Of a stretch of 64,000 nt of DNA, positions 55,421-64,000 are shown piece after piece; the first letter of the stretch is position 1; each line of letters starts with the position of its first letter. Origin of the DNA: Chloroflexota bacterium (GTDB taxonomy: Bacteria; Chloroflexota; UBA6077; JACCZL01); NCBI GenBank assembly GCA_020845495.1, contig JADLFM010000128.1, positions 1-64,000 of the forward strand, read 5' to 3'. The notes below the pieces were generated by a model, which was not told the origin of the DNA, did no database searches, and worked only from the letters and a program-made list of their open reading frames with translations. A program made the translations under genes and the position numbers.

Positions 55421-56143
55421 CTCAGGCGATCCTGCTTCCTGGCGATCGTTTCCGCTGGCGTCGAGGCGACGATGGGTGGCAGCGCGAGCGGCCGCCAGCG
55501 GCGTTCGCAGGGTCAGGATATGTGGGTCAGATCGCAGTCACCGTCACTCCTCGTCAACGTTGCATCAATAGACGGCACCAGCGGGCGGACATGGCCTGAC
55601 GAGAGGGTGAGATCTTTCAGGTTGTCGGCTCGGTCAGGATTGGCCTTTGAGCGGATCGACGTCAGGCGTGCACCGCCTGGCCGCATGGCGTGCACGGCCC
55701 GGCCGCACATGGTGTGCGCCGGGTGTGAAGATAGCCCGTGCCAGGACGGCGCGCATGGCGGCTGTGTGCACCCGAACGCCCTTGCACCGTGCGTGGTGAG
55801 GCAGCCGACCGTTGATGCCGTATTGATAGTCTGTGACGCCCCTGGCAACAGCCAGGGGGCATCATAGTGGCGCGCGGGGCGCCGGACACCCCGTAGGTCA
55901 GGAGGACCATCAAGACCAGGAGAACGGTGAGCCATGCCAGGAGCATCTGCACTTGGAGCGCGATCGATGACGAGTTTGCCGGCTGGCGACAGGCCGGGGG
56001 CGAACGCCGCGTGTCGAACGGACCTCGAGGATATGCGGAGCTTCAGCGGAGCGCCGAAAGCGCCAGACGGTGTCTACAGCGCCTATGACGGCGGCGAGTA
56101 CGACGGCAGCACGTACGATCGCCGGGCTGGCAGAGGCACGGGT
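55421..56143. other. intergenic region between USP and membrane protein genes
   Basis: About 720 bases. It contains the divergent promoters, not recognised, and a perfect 8-bp hairpin at 55839-55858. A minus-strand frame starting at 55952 (MQMLLAWLTVLLVLMVLLTYG) has a membrane helix, but its rest is not protein-like. The frame of the next gene is open from 55934 but its first 70 residues look unstructured. Confidence 0.4.
55839..55858. terminator. hairpin of uncertain role
   Basis: CCCCTGGC and GCCAGGGG pair perfectly around an AACA tetraloop. No T-run on either strand, so the role is open: terminator, or RNA leader structure of the downstream gene. Confidence 0.35.
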
Positions 56144-56746
56144 ATGAACGGTTCGAGGACGATTACCGGTCTCACGCTCGTCGCGGCCGGTGGCCTGCTG
56201 GTGCTCGACTGGCTCGGCGTCGCCTGGGCCAGTTACCTCGTTCTCGGGCTGTGGCCGCTCTTCATGCTGTTCGCCGGCATTGGCCTCGTCCTGGTGCTGA
56301 CCGAACACCGTGCGCTCGTTGGATCGACAGTTGTGCTCGTTCTTACTCTGCTGGTCATCGCTGTCCGGCTGGGCTTCGTGCCCGAGACGGCGTTTACCGT
56401 GCTCGGTCCCGTCGCGCTGCTCGGTCTTGGCATCGTAATTCTGATCGAGCAGGGTCATCGCAACGGCTTATCTGGCCCTGACGGACGGGTGGAGCGCCCA
56501 TCTTTCGAGAGCACTCACGTTGCCGCCGGGCAAACGGAGCACACCCCCGGGGCGGTCAGGGCGCCGCGCGTCGTGGGGCGCCCCGGTGATGGACACCGCG
56601 TCGAACCGGCCGTGGTTCACCGGCCCGAGCGCCCCCGTCCGGACCCGGACCGTCTGGACTCCGACGGTTCCAAGCCTGACCGACCTGGGCCTGACCGGTT
56701 GGCACACGCCGATTCTCGGTCGGCGCAGGCTATCCGGCGACGCTAG
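56144..56746 (+). CDS. small multi-pass membrane protein (LiaI/LiaF-like transmembrane region)
   Basis: About 200 residues from the ATG at 56144 (GAGG seven bases upstream). Four hydrophobic helices (TGLTLVAAGGLLVLDWLGV, SYLVLGLWPLFMLFAGIGLVLV, ALVGSTVVLVLTLLVIAV and FTVLGPVALLGLGIVILIE) resemble the LiaI-LiaF-like membrane domain. The C-terminal third is Pro/Arg/Asp-rich and disordered. Such proteins often sense or buffer cell-envelope stress. An alternative start at 55934 would add a polar 70-residue N-terminus. Function is inferred from the membrane part only. Confidence 0.6.
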   Translation: MNGSRTITGLTLVAAGGLLVLDWLGVAWASYLVLGLWPLFMLFAGIGLVLVLTEHRALVGSTVVLVLTLLVIAVRLGFVPETAFTVLGPVALLGLGIVILIEQGHRNGLSGPDGRVERPSFESTHVAAGQTEHTPGAVRAPRVVGRPGDGHRVEPAVVHRPERPRPDPDRLDSDGSKPDRPGPDRLAHADSRSAQAIRRR

Positions 56747-56783
56747 CCTGCGCCTCTGCCCAGCGTCAGGAGGACCGGCGATC

Positions 56784-57020
56784 TCAGGCACGGTCAGGAG
56801 CTAACTCGCCGGCATCTCCGTCCTCGAAGAGATGCTGCCAGCACGGGGGATCGCCTCCCATCGGCTCGTCCTCGTCGGTGGCGTCGCAGCGCGGAGGCTG
56901 ACGCTGGGCAGCCATCGGGGGCGTGGCGGCCTCATGTGCGGATGGTCGCTGGCCGGAGGAATACTGAGCGGCCGGTCGCTGCACGGGCTCCTCGCCGTGT
57001 CGGGCAATCTCGTTCTCCAT
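56784..57020 (-). CDS. small DPPCW-motif protein
   Basis: A 78-residue protein, polar and likely unstructured except for the end EDEPMGGDPPCWQHLFEDGD. The GDPPCW box is one I recall from short proteins in many bacteria, some with extra Cys that bind metal. Here only two Cys are seen. The ATG at 57020 follows a strong GGGAGGGAG site, which supports it as real. The gene lies downstream of the Mrp operon on the same strand. Function unknown. Confidence 0.65.
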   Translation of the reverse strand: MENEIARHGEEPVQRPAAQYSSGQRPSAHEAATPPMAAQRQPPRCDATDEDEPMGGDPPCWQHLFEDGDAGELAPDRA

Positions 57021-57066
57021 ACTGCTCCCTCCCTCGAAGATGCAGCGCAGCCCTCGGTGGGCCGTC

Positions 57067-57084
57067 GCCTACAGTCCTGTAGGC
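57067..57084. promoter_or_regulatory. palindrome upstream of the DPPCW gene
   Basis: GCCTACAG-TC-CTGTAGGC, a perfect 8-bp dyad with a two-base centre, 47 bases before the start codon. It could be an operator or part of the mrpG-DPPCW spacer fold. The core ACAGTCCTGTAGG recurs near 40886. Confidence 0.4.
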
Positions 57085-57274
57085 ACCTGCATGGCCTCGT
57101 CGACCTGCTGGGGTGGCAGACGACAGGTGACGGCGGGCGGCCCTGCATCTGTCAGGCATCCCGACTGCTCCGAGCATAACACCCTCCAGATATGCGCACC
57201 TCGGGGTACATGCAGAGGAAGGCCACGCAAGCGCTGGGATTGGGCTGGATGACCCGGAGGGCGCGGGCAGCGTT

Positions 57275-57658
57275 CTATGTGCGTGGGTGGTCGGACGATA
57301 CGTCGCGGTTGCTACGACCGGCGCCTTCGTTGTGCTCCCGTAGCTCGTCAAACCTGGTGCCCTCCCACAGCGGGACGCCGACGAAGTAGGCCGCCCGGCC
57401 GATCATGTGAGCCGAAACCGGAGCGGTCATGAAGATGAATGCCACGATCAGCACGACTCGGACGGCGATCGCGAGATCGCCGAAGACGATGGCCACGGCC
57501 CCGAGTACGCAGCCGACCCCCAGACTGGACGCTTTCGTCGATGACTGCATCCGGCTGTAGACGTCTGGCATGCGAACGACGCCGATTGCCGCCAGCAGCA
57601 TCAGCATTCCGCCCACGACCAGGAGCGCCACGGTGAGTAGTTCGAGGAGGATGGTCAT
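57275..57658 (-). CDS. mrpG: Mrp antiporter subunit G
   Basis: A 127-residue membrane protein of the PhaG/MnhG family. TVALLVVGGMLMLLAAIGVVRMPDVYSRMQSSTKASSLGVGCVLG is the family signature. VAFIFMTAPVSAHMIGRAAYF is the last helix. It is the last subunit of the Mrp operon. The start overlaps the mrpF stop by four bases. Confidence 0.93.
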   Translation of the reverse strand: MTILLELLTVALLVVGGMLMLLAAIGVVRMPDVYSRMQSSTKASSLGVGCVLGAVAIVFGDLAIAVRVVLIVAFIFMTAPVSAHMIGRAAYFVGVPLWEGTRFDELREHNEGAGRSNRDVSSDHPRT

Positions 57659-57939
57659 ATGCCTCCCCGTTCGAGATACCGTGCGACCGCGACGGTCCCG
57701 AGAAAGGCGACTAACGCCAGCGCAATCGCCACGTCGAGAAGGACCGACTCGAGGGTCAGGATAGCGTAGGCGGCGATGATTCCCACCACCAGCGTCCCGC
57801 TCAACTCCAGGGCAACCACTCGGTCAGCCAGGCTCGGCCCGCGCACCAGCCGGATGAACGTCACGAACAACGAGCCGACCAGGGCAATCAGCACGCCGGT
57901 GGCTGTCATACCGACGATGCTGCCATCAACCGGGATCAT
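57655..57939 (-). CDS. mrpF: Mrp antiporter subunit F
   Basis: A 94-residue subunit with three helices. VTFIRLVRGPSLADRVVALELSGTLVVGIIAAYA is the family block. The ATG at 57939 gives the usual length. A GTG at 57981 is another possible start, adding 14 polar residues; AGGAG lies ten bases upstream of the chosen one. Confidence 0.88.
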   Translation of the reverse strand: MIPVDGSIVGMTATGVLIALVGSLFVTFIRLVRGPSLADRVVALELSGTLVVGIIAAYAILTLESVLLDVAIALALVAFLGTVAVARYLERGGI

Positions 57940-57987
57940 CGCGGTGTGGCTCCTGTCGGCTTCATCACGGCGTGACTTCACTTGAGA

Positions 57988-58461
57988 TCATCGCAACAAC
58001 TCCAGCACCCGTCGCTCGAAGCCTTCCTTGATCGAGCGCCGAAACTCGTCAGGGTCATCGACGTACATGGCGTGGACGTACAAAACGCGACGATCTGGCG
58101 AGACGTCGATGCTGAAGCTGCCGGGGGTGACGGTGATCAGGTTTGCGAGCAGGGTAATCTCGACGTCCGTTTCCACGTCCAGCGGCACCGCGACGATCGC
58201 TGGGCGCATGTTGTAGCCGGGCGTCACGACGTCTAGCGCGACGCGTAGGTTCGCCAGGACCAGTTCGCGGATGAAGAAGAGAACGAAGCTGACGAACTGG
58301 CGCACCTTCAGGAAGTAGTTCGCCGGCCCCAGGACACGCTGGGCGAAGAAGAGAATCAAGTAGCCGAGCGCGAAGCCAAAGACCAGATTGATGGGCGTGA
58401 ACGCGGCGGTCAGGGCGACCCAGGCCAGCGCCAGCAAGATGTTCCACAGGAACGCGGTCAC
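57988..58461 (-). CDS. mrpE: Mrp antiporter subunit E
   Basis: A 157-residue subunit. [75 protein letters not shown] is the conserved MrpE core after two N-terminal helices. It overlaps mrpD by four bases. It is needed for assembly rather than transport. Confidence 0.93.
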   Translation of the reverse strand: MTAFLWNILLALAWVALTAAFTPINLVFGFALGYLILFFAQRVLGPANYFLKVRQFVSFVLFFIRELVLANLRVALDVVTPGYNMRPAIVAVPLDVETDVEITLLANLITVTPGSFSIDVSPDRRVLYVHAMYVDDPDEFRRSIKEGFERRVLELLR

Positions 58462-59993
58462 GACGGCCCTCCGAGGACGGCACGAAGGTAGTCGGTCGGG
58501 TCGAGGAGCTGGCCGGCCGCGCTCGTCGCCAGCCCGAAGACCGGTTCGGCAGCCAGCCCGATCCCGACGGTCAGCGCCGCCAGTGCGACGATGGGCAGCA
58601 GGACGGTCACGGTTGCCCGGCGAGAGAGCGCGCGTACGGGCTCGACGGGCAGTGTGTCGGGCGACGGTGACGAGGGCGCCAGCGCTTCAGGCCGAGGCTT
58701 CCAGAACGCGGCGCCCCAGATCCTGGCGATCGTGAGCAGCGTCAGGAAACTGGCTGTCAGCGCGACGGCGACGATGAGATACTGGCCGGCCAGGAGCCCG
58801 GCCCGGATCAGCCCGAGCTTGGCGAAGAAGCCAGCCATCGGCGGCATGCCAGCCAGCGAGAACCCGGCGACGAGGTAGAGCATGCTCAAACTCGGGTGCG
58901 TCCGGTACAGCCCGCCGAGGTCCGCCAGCCGTGAGCCCCCGTTCAGTCGCCGAACGATGCCGGCGATCAGGAAGAGGTTCGTCAGGACCACGACGTCCTC
59001 GATCACATAGAAGATCGCCCCGGCAAGACCGGGCGTCGTGTACAATCCCAGCCCCATGATCGGGAAGCCGATATGTCCGACGATCAGGAACGATAGCGTC
59101 CGCCGGAGATCCCGCTGCGCGACCGCTCCCAGCATCCCGGTCAGCATCGTCAGGCCGGCCAGGACGAGCAGGAGCGTATGAGTGTACGCGACGTCGCCCA
59201 CGAACAGAAGCGTGAAGATGCGGACCAGCGCGTACACCCCGACCTTGGTCAGTAGGCCGGCGAAGATCGCCGACACTGCCGATGGGGTGGTGTGATACGA
59301 GGCCGGCAACCAGAAGAACAGTGGGAACAGGCCCGCCTTGATGCCGAAAGCGATCAGGAACAACGTCGCCAGCGAGGTGATGAGCGCCGAGTCCGGCGCC
59401 GTGCGCAACCGACCTGACAGATCGGCCATGTTCAGCGTGCCGGTCACGCCGTAGAGTAGTCCGACGGCTGCCAGGAAGAACGCCGACGACAGCAGGTTCA
59501 GGGTGACGTACTTCACCGCGCCCTCGAGCTGGGCGCGTTCGCCGCCGAGCGCCATCAGGACGAACGACGCCATCAGCAGCGCCTCGAACCAGACGTACAG
59601 GTTGAAGATGTCGCCGGACAGGAACGCTCCGCAGACGCCCATCAGCATGACCTGGAGCAGCGGGTAGTAGCCGAACGCCTCGCGCCGGACGTCGATGCCG
59701 GCGAGCGAGTAGATCGTGACAGCCAGCCCGCTGGTGGCTGCGAGCACGACCATGATCGCCCCGAACAGGTCCGCGACGAGGGTGATGCCGAACGGGGCTG
59801 GCCAGCCGCCGGCCTGGGTCGCCTGGATCCCGTCGCGCGCTACCCAGCCGAGCAGCGCCAGCGCGGCGACGAAGAGGCTCGCCGTGCCGACGACCCCCAG
59901 CCGGCGCTGGGCCAGCCGCGAGCGCCATGCCAGCAGCGAGATGGCCGCCGTCGTGAGCGGGATGAGGATCGGCAGGACCAGCAGGGCGTTCAC
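58458..59993 (-). CDS. mrpD: Mrp antiporter subunit D
   Basis: A 511-residue proton-channel subunit homologous to complex I NuoM/NuoN. About fourteen helices. DIFNLYVWFEALLMASFVLMALGG has the conserved Glu, and EGAVKYVTLNLLSSAFFLAAVG is the Lys-containing helix. FWLPASYHTTPSAVSAIFAGLLTKVGVYAL is the Lys/His loop of the half channel. It cooperates with MrpA to move protons. It starts seven bases past the mrpC stop. Confidence 0.95.
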   Translation of the reverse strand: MNALLVLPILIPLTTAAISLLAWRSRLAQRRLGVVGTASLFVAALALLGWVARDGIQATQAGGWPAPFGITLVADLFGAIMVVLAATSGLAVTIYSLAGIDVRREAFGYYPLLQVMLMGVCGAFLSGDIFNLYVWFEALLMASFVLMALGGERAQLEGAVKYVTLNLLSSAFFLAAVGLLYGVTGTLNMADLSGRLRTAPDSALITSLATLFLIAFGIKAGLFPLFFWLPASYHTTPSAVSAIFAGLLTKVGVYALVRIFTLLFVGDVAYTHTLLLVLAGLTMLTGMLGAVAQRDLRRTLSFLIVGHIGFPIMGLGLYTTPGLAGAIFYVIEDVVVLTNLFLIAGIVRRLNGGSRLADLGGLYRTHPSLSMLYLVAGFSLAGMPPMAGFFAKLGLIRAGLLAGQYLIVAVALTASFLTLLTIARIWGAAFWKPRPEALAPSSPSPDTLPVEPVRALSRRATVTVLLPIVALAALTVGIGLAAEPVFGLATSAAGQLLDPTDYLRAVLGGPS

Positions 59994-60000
59994 GAGGCGC

Positions 60001-60360
60001 TCACTCGGACGCCCAATCGTCAGTCGACCGCATGGTGTCGAGGTCGTCCGTCCCGACGGTCTGGTAGGCCCGCTTGATGAGGACCAGGGTGAACGCCAGG
60101 ATCGCGAAGCCGATCACGATCGCCGTCAAGATCAGCGCTTGAGGCACCGGATCGGCGAAGGGCGGGGTCGGCTGGGTGGCGCCTTCCGGGACGATGGGCG
60201 GGCGCGCCCGCGTCATCCCGGGTACCACGAAGATCAGGAGATTGGCCGCGTGGCTGATGAGCGACAGCCCGATCACGAGCCGGACGATGCTCCGGCGCAA
60301 CATCGTGTAGAGACCAGCCGCGTACAGTGCGCCGATGACGAAGGCGAGTACGACGTCCAC
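60001..60360 (-). CDS. mrpC: Mrp antiporter subunit C
   Basis: A 119-residue NuoK-like subunit with three helices. [43 protein letters not shown] is the family block, and [34 protein letters not shown] is the last helix with its conserved Pro-Gln-Ala. It lies one base after mrpB. Confidence 0.94.
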   Translation of the reverse strand: MDVVLAFVIGALYAAGLYTMLRRSIVRLVIGLSLISHAANLLIFVVPGMTRARPPIVPEGATQPTPPFADPVPQALILTAIVIGFAILAFTLVLIKRAYQTVGTDDLDTMRSTDDWASE

Positions 60361-60361
60361 G

Positions 60362-60775
60362 TCAGGCCTCCGCCAGGCTCAGGACGATCGTCAAGACCAC
60401 GCCGACGACAACCAGATACACGCCAATGTCGAAGAGGAGCGGCGTACCGAGCGCGAGTGAGATGCCCCCCGGTAGCGTCACCTCGACCCACTGCCCGGTG
60501 AGAAACGGCCGTCCGGCGAGCAGGCCGATGACGCCGCTGACGATCGCCGTCAGCAGCCCGATACCGATCAAGCTGCGAGGAGCAACCTGGAGCGCACGGC
60601 GCGTGGTCGGCGCGTCGGTCGCGATCGTGAGCAAGGCGAAGGCGGCGGCCGCCACGAGCCCGCCCGAGAAGCCACCACCCGGCTCGTTGTGACCGCGCAG
60701 GAGCAAGAAGATCGAGAAGAGCAGGAGCAACGGCAGCAGGAAGCGCGCGGCCGTCCCGAGGATCAAGGATCTCAT
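60362..60775 (-). CDS. mrpB: Mrp antiporter subunit B
   Basis: A 137-residue MnhB-family membrane protein with four helices. [33 protein letters not shown] carries the hallmark [13 protein letters not shown]. The start overlaps the mrpA stop by four bases. Confidence 0.95.
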   Translation of the reverse strand: MRSLILGTAARFLLPLLLLFSIFLLLRGHNEPGGGFSGGLVAAAAFALLTIATDAPTTRRALQVAPRSLIGIGLLTAIVSGVIGLLAGRPFLTGQWVEVTLPGGISLALGTPLLFDIGVYLVVVGVVLTIVLSLAEA

Positions 60776-63207
60776 GGCGCCTCCAGCGGTCGGCCGGTCG
60801 ACGAATCGGCCGCGGCGTCTCCGGTCGCGGCGCCTCCAGTCGCGGCTGGCGCGACCGTGAGCGGCTCGGCGACGGGCGGCTTCCTTGCGGGTGGTCTTGT
60901 CGAGGGAGTGCCGGGCGCGAGCCGTAGCTTCAACAGCGCGTAGACGCCGAGCGCCGCCAGCGACAGCACGGTGATCTCGCCGAGCGTGTCCAGGGCACGG
61001 AAGTCCACCAGGATGACGTTGACGATATTGCGCCCGTGTCCGGCTGGCAGGCTCTGCTCGGCGTAGAAGCGAGGAATTGACGGGTTGAAGCGGACGGTCG
61101 AGGCCGCGAGCACGAGCGTCGTCATGAGCCCGCCGGCGACCGTCGCGATGACCGCATCACGGGCGCGGGTTCGCCCCGTCGAGAAGATGGCGAAGCGAGG
61201 TAAGAAGTACAGCACCAGGACGAACAGGATCACCGTCAGCGTCTCGATGAGCACCTGAGTCATACCCAGGTCCGGTGCACCGTATAAGAGGAAAATAAGC
61301 GAGACACCGTAGCCGACCACGCCGAGCGCTGCGACGGCGGCAAGACGTGACCTCGCGGCAACGGCGGCCAGCGCGGCGAGCACGATCAGCAGCCCGATGC
61401 CGGCCTCGTAGACGGTGATACCCGGCCAGGGGAAAGGCCCAAATATTCGACCTCGAGACGCCAGCGCAAAGCCGACGAGGCCGACGGTCGCGACGAGAAT
61501 CGTCACGAGGTAGTTATGCAGGGAGCCGTTTTGCAGCAGCCGTGTCTGCGCACGTGCCACCGCGTTCAGGCCGGCCATTCCTAGATCGTAGCCACGGGCA
61601 GGGCCAACCTGGGGGCCGAGGTCCATCCTTGCCGCCACCTGGCGGAGCCTGGTCCTTGATAGGTAGGCCGCCACGCCGCCCGCGAGGGTGAGGCCGCTCA
61701 GCCCAAGTACGATGGTGAGGCCGTGCCAGATCGCCAGGTCGACCGTGACCGGCCTGCCGGCGACGCGCGTGGCGGCCGCGCTCAGGAGCGGCTCGCCGAT
61801 GGCCGGCGCGATACCGAGGACGATTCCGCCGATGCCGAGCGCGATCGGGCCGAGCCAGAGGCTTACCGGCGGCGCATGCGGCTCCTGCGGGAGCGTGCGC
61901 TTCGGGCCGACGAATGGCCCGATGCCGGTGAGCCCGGCCGCCGCGACGAGCAGGATGTTCGCCACCACGGCCAGCCCGACCAGCACCATGCCAGCCGGGG
62001 CTGCCAGGGCTGCCCCATAGGTCAGCTCCTTTCCAAGAAAGCCGAACAGCAGCGGTACCCCGGCCATCGACAGCGCGGCCAGTCCGCCCGCTACGGCGAC
62101 GACTGGCATGGTGCGGCGCAGCCCGCCGAGTATGCGGACGTCGCGCGTACCCGTCTCATGGTCGATGGCACCGGCCACCAAGAAGAGCCCGCCCTTGTAG
62201 AGCGTGTGCGCGGGGAGATAGACGAGTGCTGCCGCTATCGCGCTGGCGGTACTCACGCCGAGTAGCATGACGAGCGTCCCCAGCGAGCTGAGTGTCGTGT
62301 AGGCGAGGATGCGTTTCAGGTCGGTGTGTCGGACCGCCAGCCAGGCGCCAAGCAGCATCGTCGCCGTGCCGGCCGTCATGACGACGATCTGCCAGATCGG
62401 GGTGCCGCCCAGCACCGGGCTCAAACGCGCCAGCAGGTAGACGCCGACCTTCACCATCGTCGCCGAGTGGAGGTAGGCGCTGACGGGTGTCAGCGCCTCC
62501 ATGGCGTTTGGAAGCCAGAAGTGGAACGGTACCTGGGCTGACTTGGTGAACGCCCCGGCAAACACCAGCAGGAGAATGGCGAGATACAGGCCGTCTGACC
62601 TGATTGCCTCGCCGCGTGTCAGCACGTCCGACAGCTCCAAGCTCCCGCCAACCTGCCCGAGCACGAGAAGCCCGGCCAGCATCGCCAACTCCCCGGCTCC
62701 CGTCACGAGCAGCGCCTGGAGGGCGGCGCGCCGAGCTCCGGAGCGCTCGTGCTCGAAGCCGATCAGGAGATACGACGTCAGGCTGGTTAGCTCCCAGAAG
62801 GCGAACAGGAGGAGCAGGTTGTCGGCCAACACCAGCCCGAGCATCGAGGCCATGAACGCGAGGATGGTTGCGTAGAAGCGACCCAACTGGGGATGACCGG
62901 CCAGGTAGCCGCCCGCGTATACCAGGATCAAGGCGCCGACGCCGCTGATCAGGAGCGCGAACAGGAGACTGAGGCCGTCGACCTGGAACGACAGGTTCAC
63001 GCCGAGGCTCGGCGCCCAGGGATAGCCGACGACGAGCGCCTGACCGGCTACCACCGGACCGACGAGGGATGCGAAGTAGATCGCCAGCCCGGCCGGCAGG
63101 ATGGCCAGGAGCCAGCCGGCGGCCGGACTGGCGCGTGTCACCCATGGGGCCAGTACGGCCAGCCCGAAGCCGGACAGGACTGCCGCCGTCACCCCCCACC
63201 AGGCCAC
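60772..63207 (-). CDS. mrpA: Mrp antiporter subunit A
   Basis: An 811-residue, about 20-helix protein, homologous to NuoL plus a MrpB-like extension. [49 protein letters not shown] is the first proton-channel block with its Glu and Lys partners. [41 protein letters not shown] is the Lys/His loop. [30 protein letters not shown] and [33 protein letters not shown] form the C-terminal MrpA extension, so the complete MrpA is present. The start is GTG at 63207 without a clear ribosome site. Together A-G form a cation/proton antiporter for sodium efflux and pH control. Confidence 0.95.
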   Translation of the reverse strand: MAWWGVTAAVLSGFGLAVLAPWVTRASPAAGWLLAILPAGLAIYFASLVGPVVAGQALVVGYPWAPSLGVNLSFQVDGLSLLFALLISGVGALILVYAGGYLAGHPQLGRFYATILAFMASMLGLVLADNLLLLFAFWELTSLTSYLLIGFEHERSGARRAALQALLVTGAGELAMLAGLLVLGQVGGSLELSDVLTRGEAIRSDGLYLAILLLVFAGAFTKSAQVPFHFWLPNAMEALTPVSAYLHSATMVKVGVYLLARLSPVLGGTPIWQIVVMTAGTATMLLGAWLAVRHTDLKRILAYTTLSSLGTLVMLLGVSTASAIAAALVYLPAHTLYKGGLFLVAGAIDHETGTRDVRILGGLRRTMPVVAVAGGLAALSMAGVPLLFGFLGKELTYGAALAAPAGMVLVGLAVVANILLVAAAGLTGIGPFVGPKRTLPQEPHAPPVSLWLGPIALGIGGIVLGIAPAIGEPLLSAAATRVAGRPVTVDLAIWHGLTIVLGLSGLTLAGGVAAYLSRTRLRQVAARMDLGPQVGPARGYDLGMAGLNAVARAQTRLLQNGSLHNYLVTILVATVGLVGFALASRGRIFGPFPWPGITVYEAGIGLLIVLAALAAVAARSRLAAVAALGVVGYGVSLIFLLYGAPDLGMTQVLIETLTVILFVLVLYFLPRFAIFSTGRTRARDAVIATVAGGLMTTLVLAASTVRFNPSIPRFYAEQSLPAGHGRNIVNVILVDFRALDTLGEITVLSLAALGVYALLKLRLAPGTPSTRPPARKPPVAEPLTVAPAATGGAATGDAAADSSTGRPLEAP

Positions 63208-63733
63208 CTCGCTAACGGCCCCGCTCGGTTGGCTGGCTCACGTACACCACGCGACCCGGTAGAGCGCTACTCGGAGCCACCCACGGCACGGGGCACCATA
63301 CCGTCATCCGTGGATCGCCCCGCGCGGGGCGTGCTGGGTGCGGTGCGCCGCTGAGAGCGGTCGTCTGAACTTCACGTCACATCCTGCGATCCTGCGCCGG
63401 CCGACCGCGCTCCGGCAGCCGGCGTGAGTGGCGGGACGATGCAATCATCTACGCACGCGATCGCCGCGGGGATCGAGCGATATCAGGTCGCGTACGCTGG
63501 CAATCGGTGGAGGTACCGCTCGCGCGCTGCCTCACACGTATCAGCCAGGATTGCCGGGTGCATCTTCACACCATCCTCTCAGATTCGCCGTGGCCAATCC
63601 AAGTTTTGCAGGAGTAGAGTCCAGTCTGGGGCCATCCAGCGTCGCCTGGGCCACGCTAGTCGAGGTCAGAACTCTCCAGAATTGAGCCATAGCAATTCGC
63701 GACGCTGGCAGGCTTCCGACGCAGCGAGGCGCG
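63208..63733. other. intergenic region upstream of mrpA
   Basis: These 526 bases contain no supportable gene. They should hold the Mrp promoter. No regulator gene is adjacent, and no clear -35/-10 pair was found. Confidence 0.4.
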
Positions 63734-63991
63734 TCACGGGCGTCCGACCCGCTTGCCGGCGGCGACGATGAGGATCGTCAGTGCGATTGGCATAGCGAAC
63801 CGCACGGCGGCGAGCGGCAGGCTGCTCGACCAGTCCGCGCCCGCTATCGCGCCGCTCGGTGGTCCGAGGCTGCGTATGGTGCGTATTCCCATCGCCGCCG
63901 TGAGGGAGAGCCAACTTATGAGCACGAGCCCGTTGAGCCCCACGATGGTCAGAATGACTCGCAACATACTGTGAGACGTGGTGTCGGACAT
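63734..63991 (-). CDS. small two-helix membrane protein
   Basis: An 85-residue protein with two hydrophobic helices (ILTIVGLNGLVLISWLSLTAAMG and PLAAVRFAMPIALTILIVAAG). It has no recognised domain. The ATG at 63991 is nine bases from the right edge, and the weak GAGAAGC upstream is its only visible ribosome site. It is on the same strand as the Mrp operon but 526 bases away. It could be a small inner-membrane protein or a chance frame. Confidence 0.5.
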   Translation of the reverse strand: MSDTTSHSMLRVILTIVGLNGLVLISWLSLTAAMGIRTIRSLGPPSGAIAGADWSSSLPLAAVRFAMPIALTILIVAAGKRVGRP

Positions 63992-64000
63992 CTGCTTCTC

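Noticed and set aside
55662..55952. minus-strand frame with a start helix (MQMLLAWLTVLLVLMVLL)
   Set aside because: After the first 25 residues the sequence is not protein-like, and it runs through a perfect hairpin. A very short membrane peptide cannot be excluded.
55910..56458. 182-codon minus-strand frame rich in Asn/Asp/Glu
   Set aside because: Complement of the membrane helices of the plus-strand gene, hence its odd composition.

Overview
This is a GC-rich bacterial chromosome segment, most likely from a soil-type or thermophile-related member of the Chloroflexota. That placement is inferred from family resemblance: lipoprotein solute-binding proteins with long Lys-Pro-Ala-Glu/Ala-Thr linkers, BTAD-type regulators, leaderless-looking promoters and a high-GC codon style. 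No 16S rRNA gene is present to prove it. Almost everything is chromosomal housekeeping or adaptation. I see no phage, transposase, integrase or CRISPR array.

Layout. 1-5377: the 5' end of a solute-binding lipoprotein gene, a gamma-glutamyltransferase, an O-antigen-ligase-like membrane protein and a glycosyltransferase, all on minus. 5659-8766: a two-component system whose kinase has a Met/Gly-rich external loop, followed by a Met/His-rich DUF305 protein, a plausible metal-response module. 8903-12766: dipeptide-type ABC importer (binding protein, DppB, DppC) without ATPases. 13185-13258: tRNA-Val(CAC) with its promoter and terminator. 13596-14414: a BTAD regulator.

15010-22537 is the most unusual part. 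It is a same-strand cluster of a caspase-fold protease, a protein made of three near-identical ~84-residue repeats, a SnoaL-astacin fusion metalloprotease, a YbaY/YscW-like beta domain protein, an alpha/beta hydrolase and a CHAT-domain (caspase-related) protein. Three proteolytic domains, a lipase-like enzyme and a repetitive hydrophobic adaptor- or pore-like protein together suggest a protease-cascade or programmed-response system. I do not recognise it as a described one.

22791-31878: metabolic and small regulatory genes (TIM-barrel isomerase, maleylpyruvate-isomerase-like protein, CIRCE-controlled FmdB protein, cysK-cysE, dtd, methyltransferase, aldo/keto reductase, SUI1/YciH factor, polysaccharide deacetylase). 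31895-40887: an ABC-2 exporter operon, an MFS transporter, a GT39-type glycosyltransferase, shikimate dehydrogenase and an FkbM methyltransferase. 41080-47682: F1Fo ATP synthase operon I-B-E-F-H-A-G-D lacking atpC, preceded by upp and dps. 50459-57020: a secreted protein, a KdpE-like regulator with a GAF/PAS histidine kinase and a tandem universal stress protein, a small membrane protein and a DPPCW microprotein. 57275-63207: complete Mrp (ABCDEFG) cation/proton antiporter operon. A small two-helix membrane protein ends the window.

The Mrp antiporter and the proton-type ATP synthase share the proton gradient. The cys genes, upp, dtd and aroE are core metabolism, while the 15-22 kb cluster is the accessory region.
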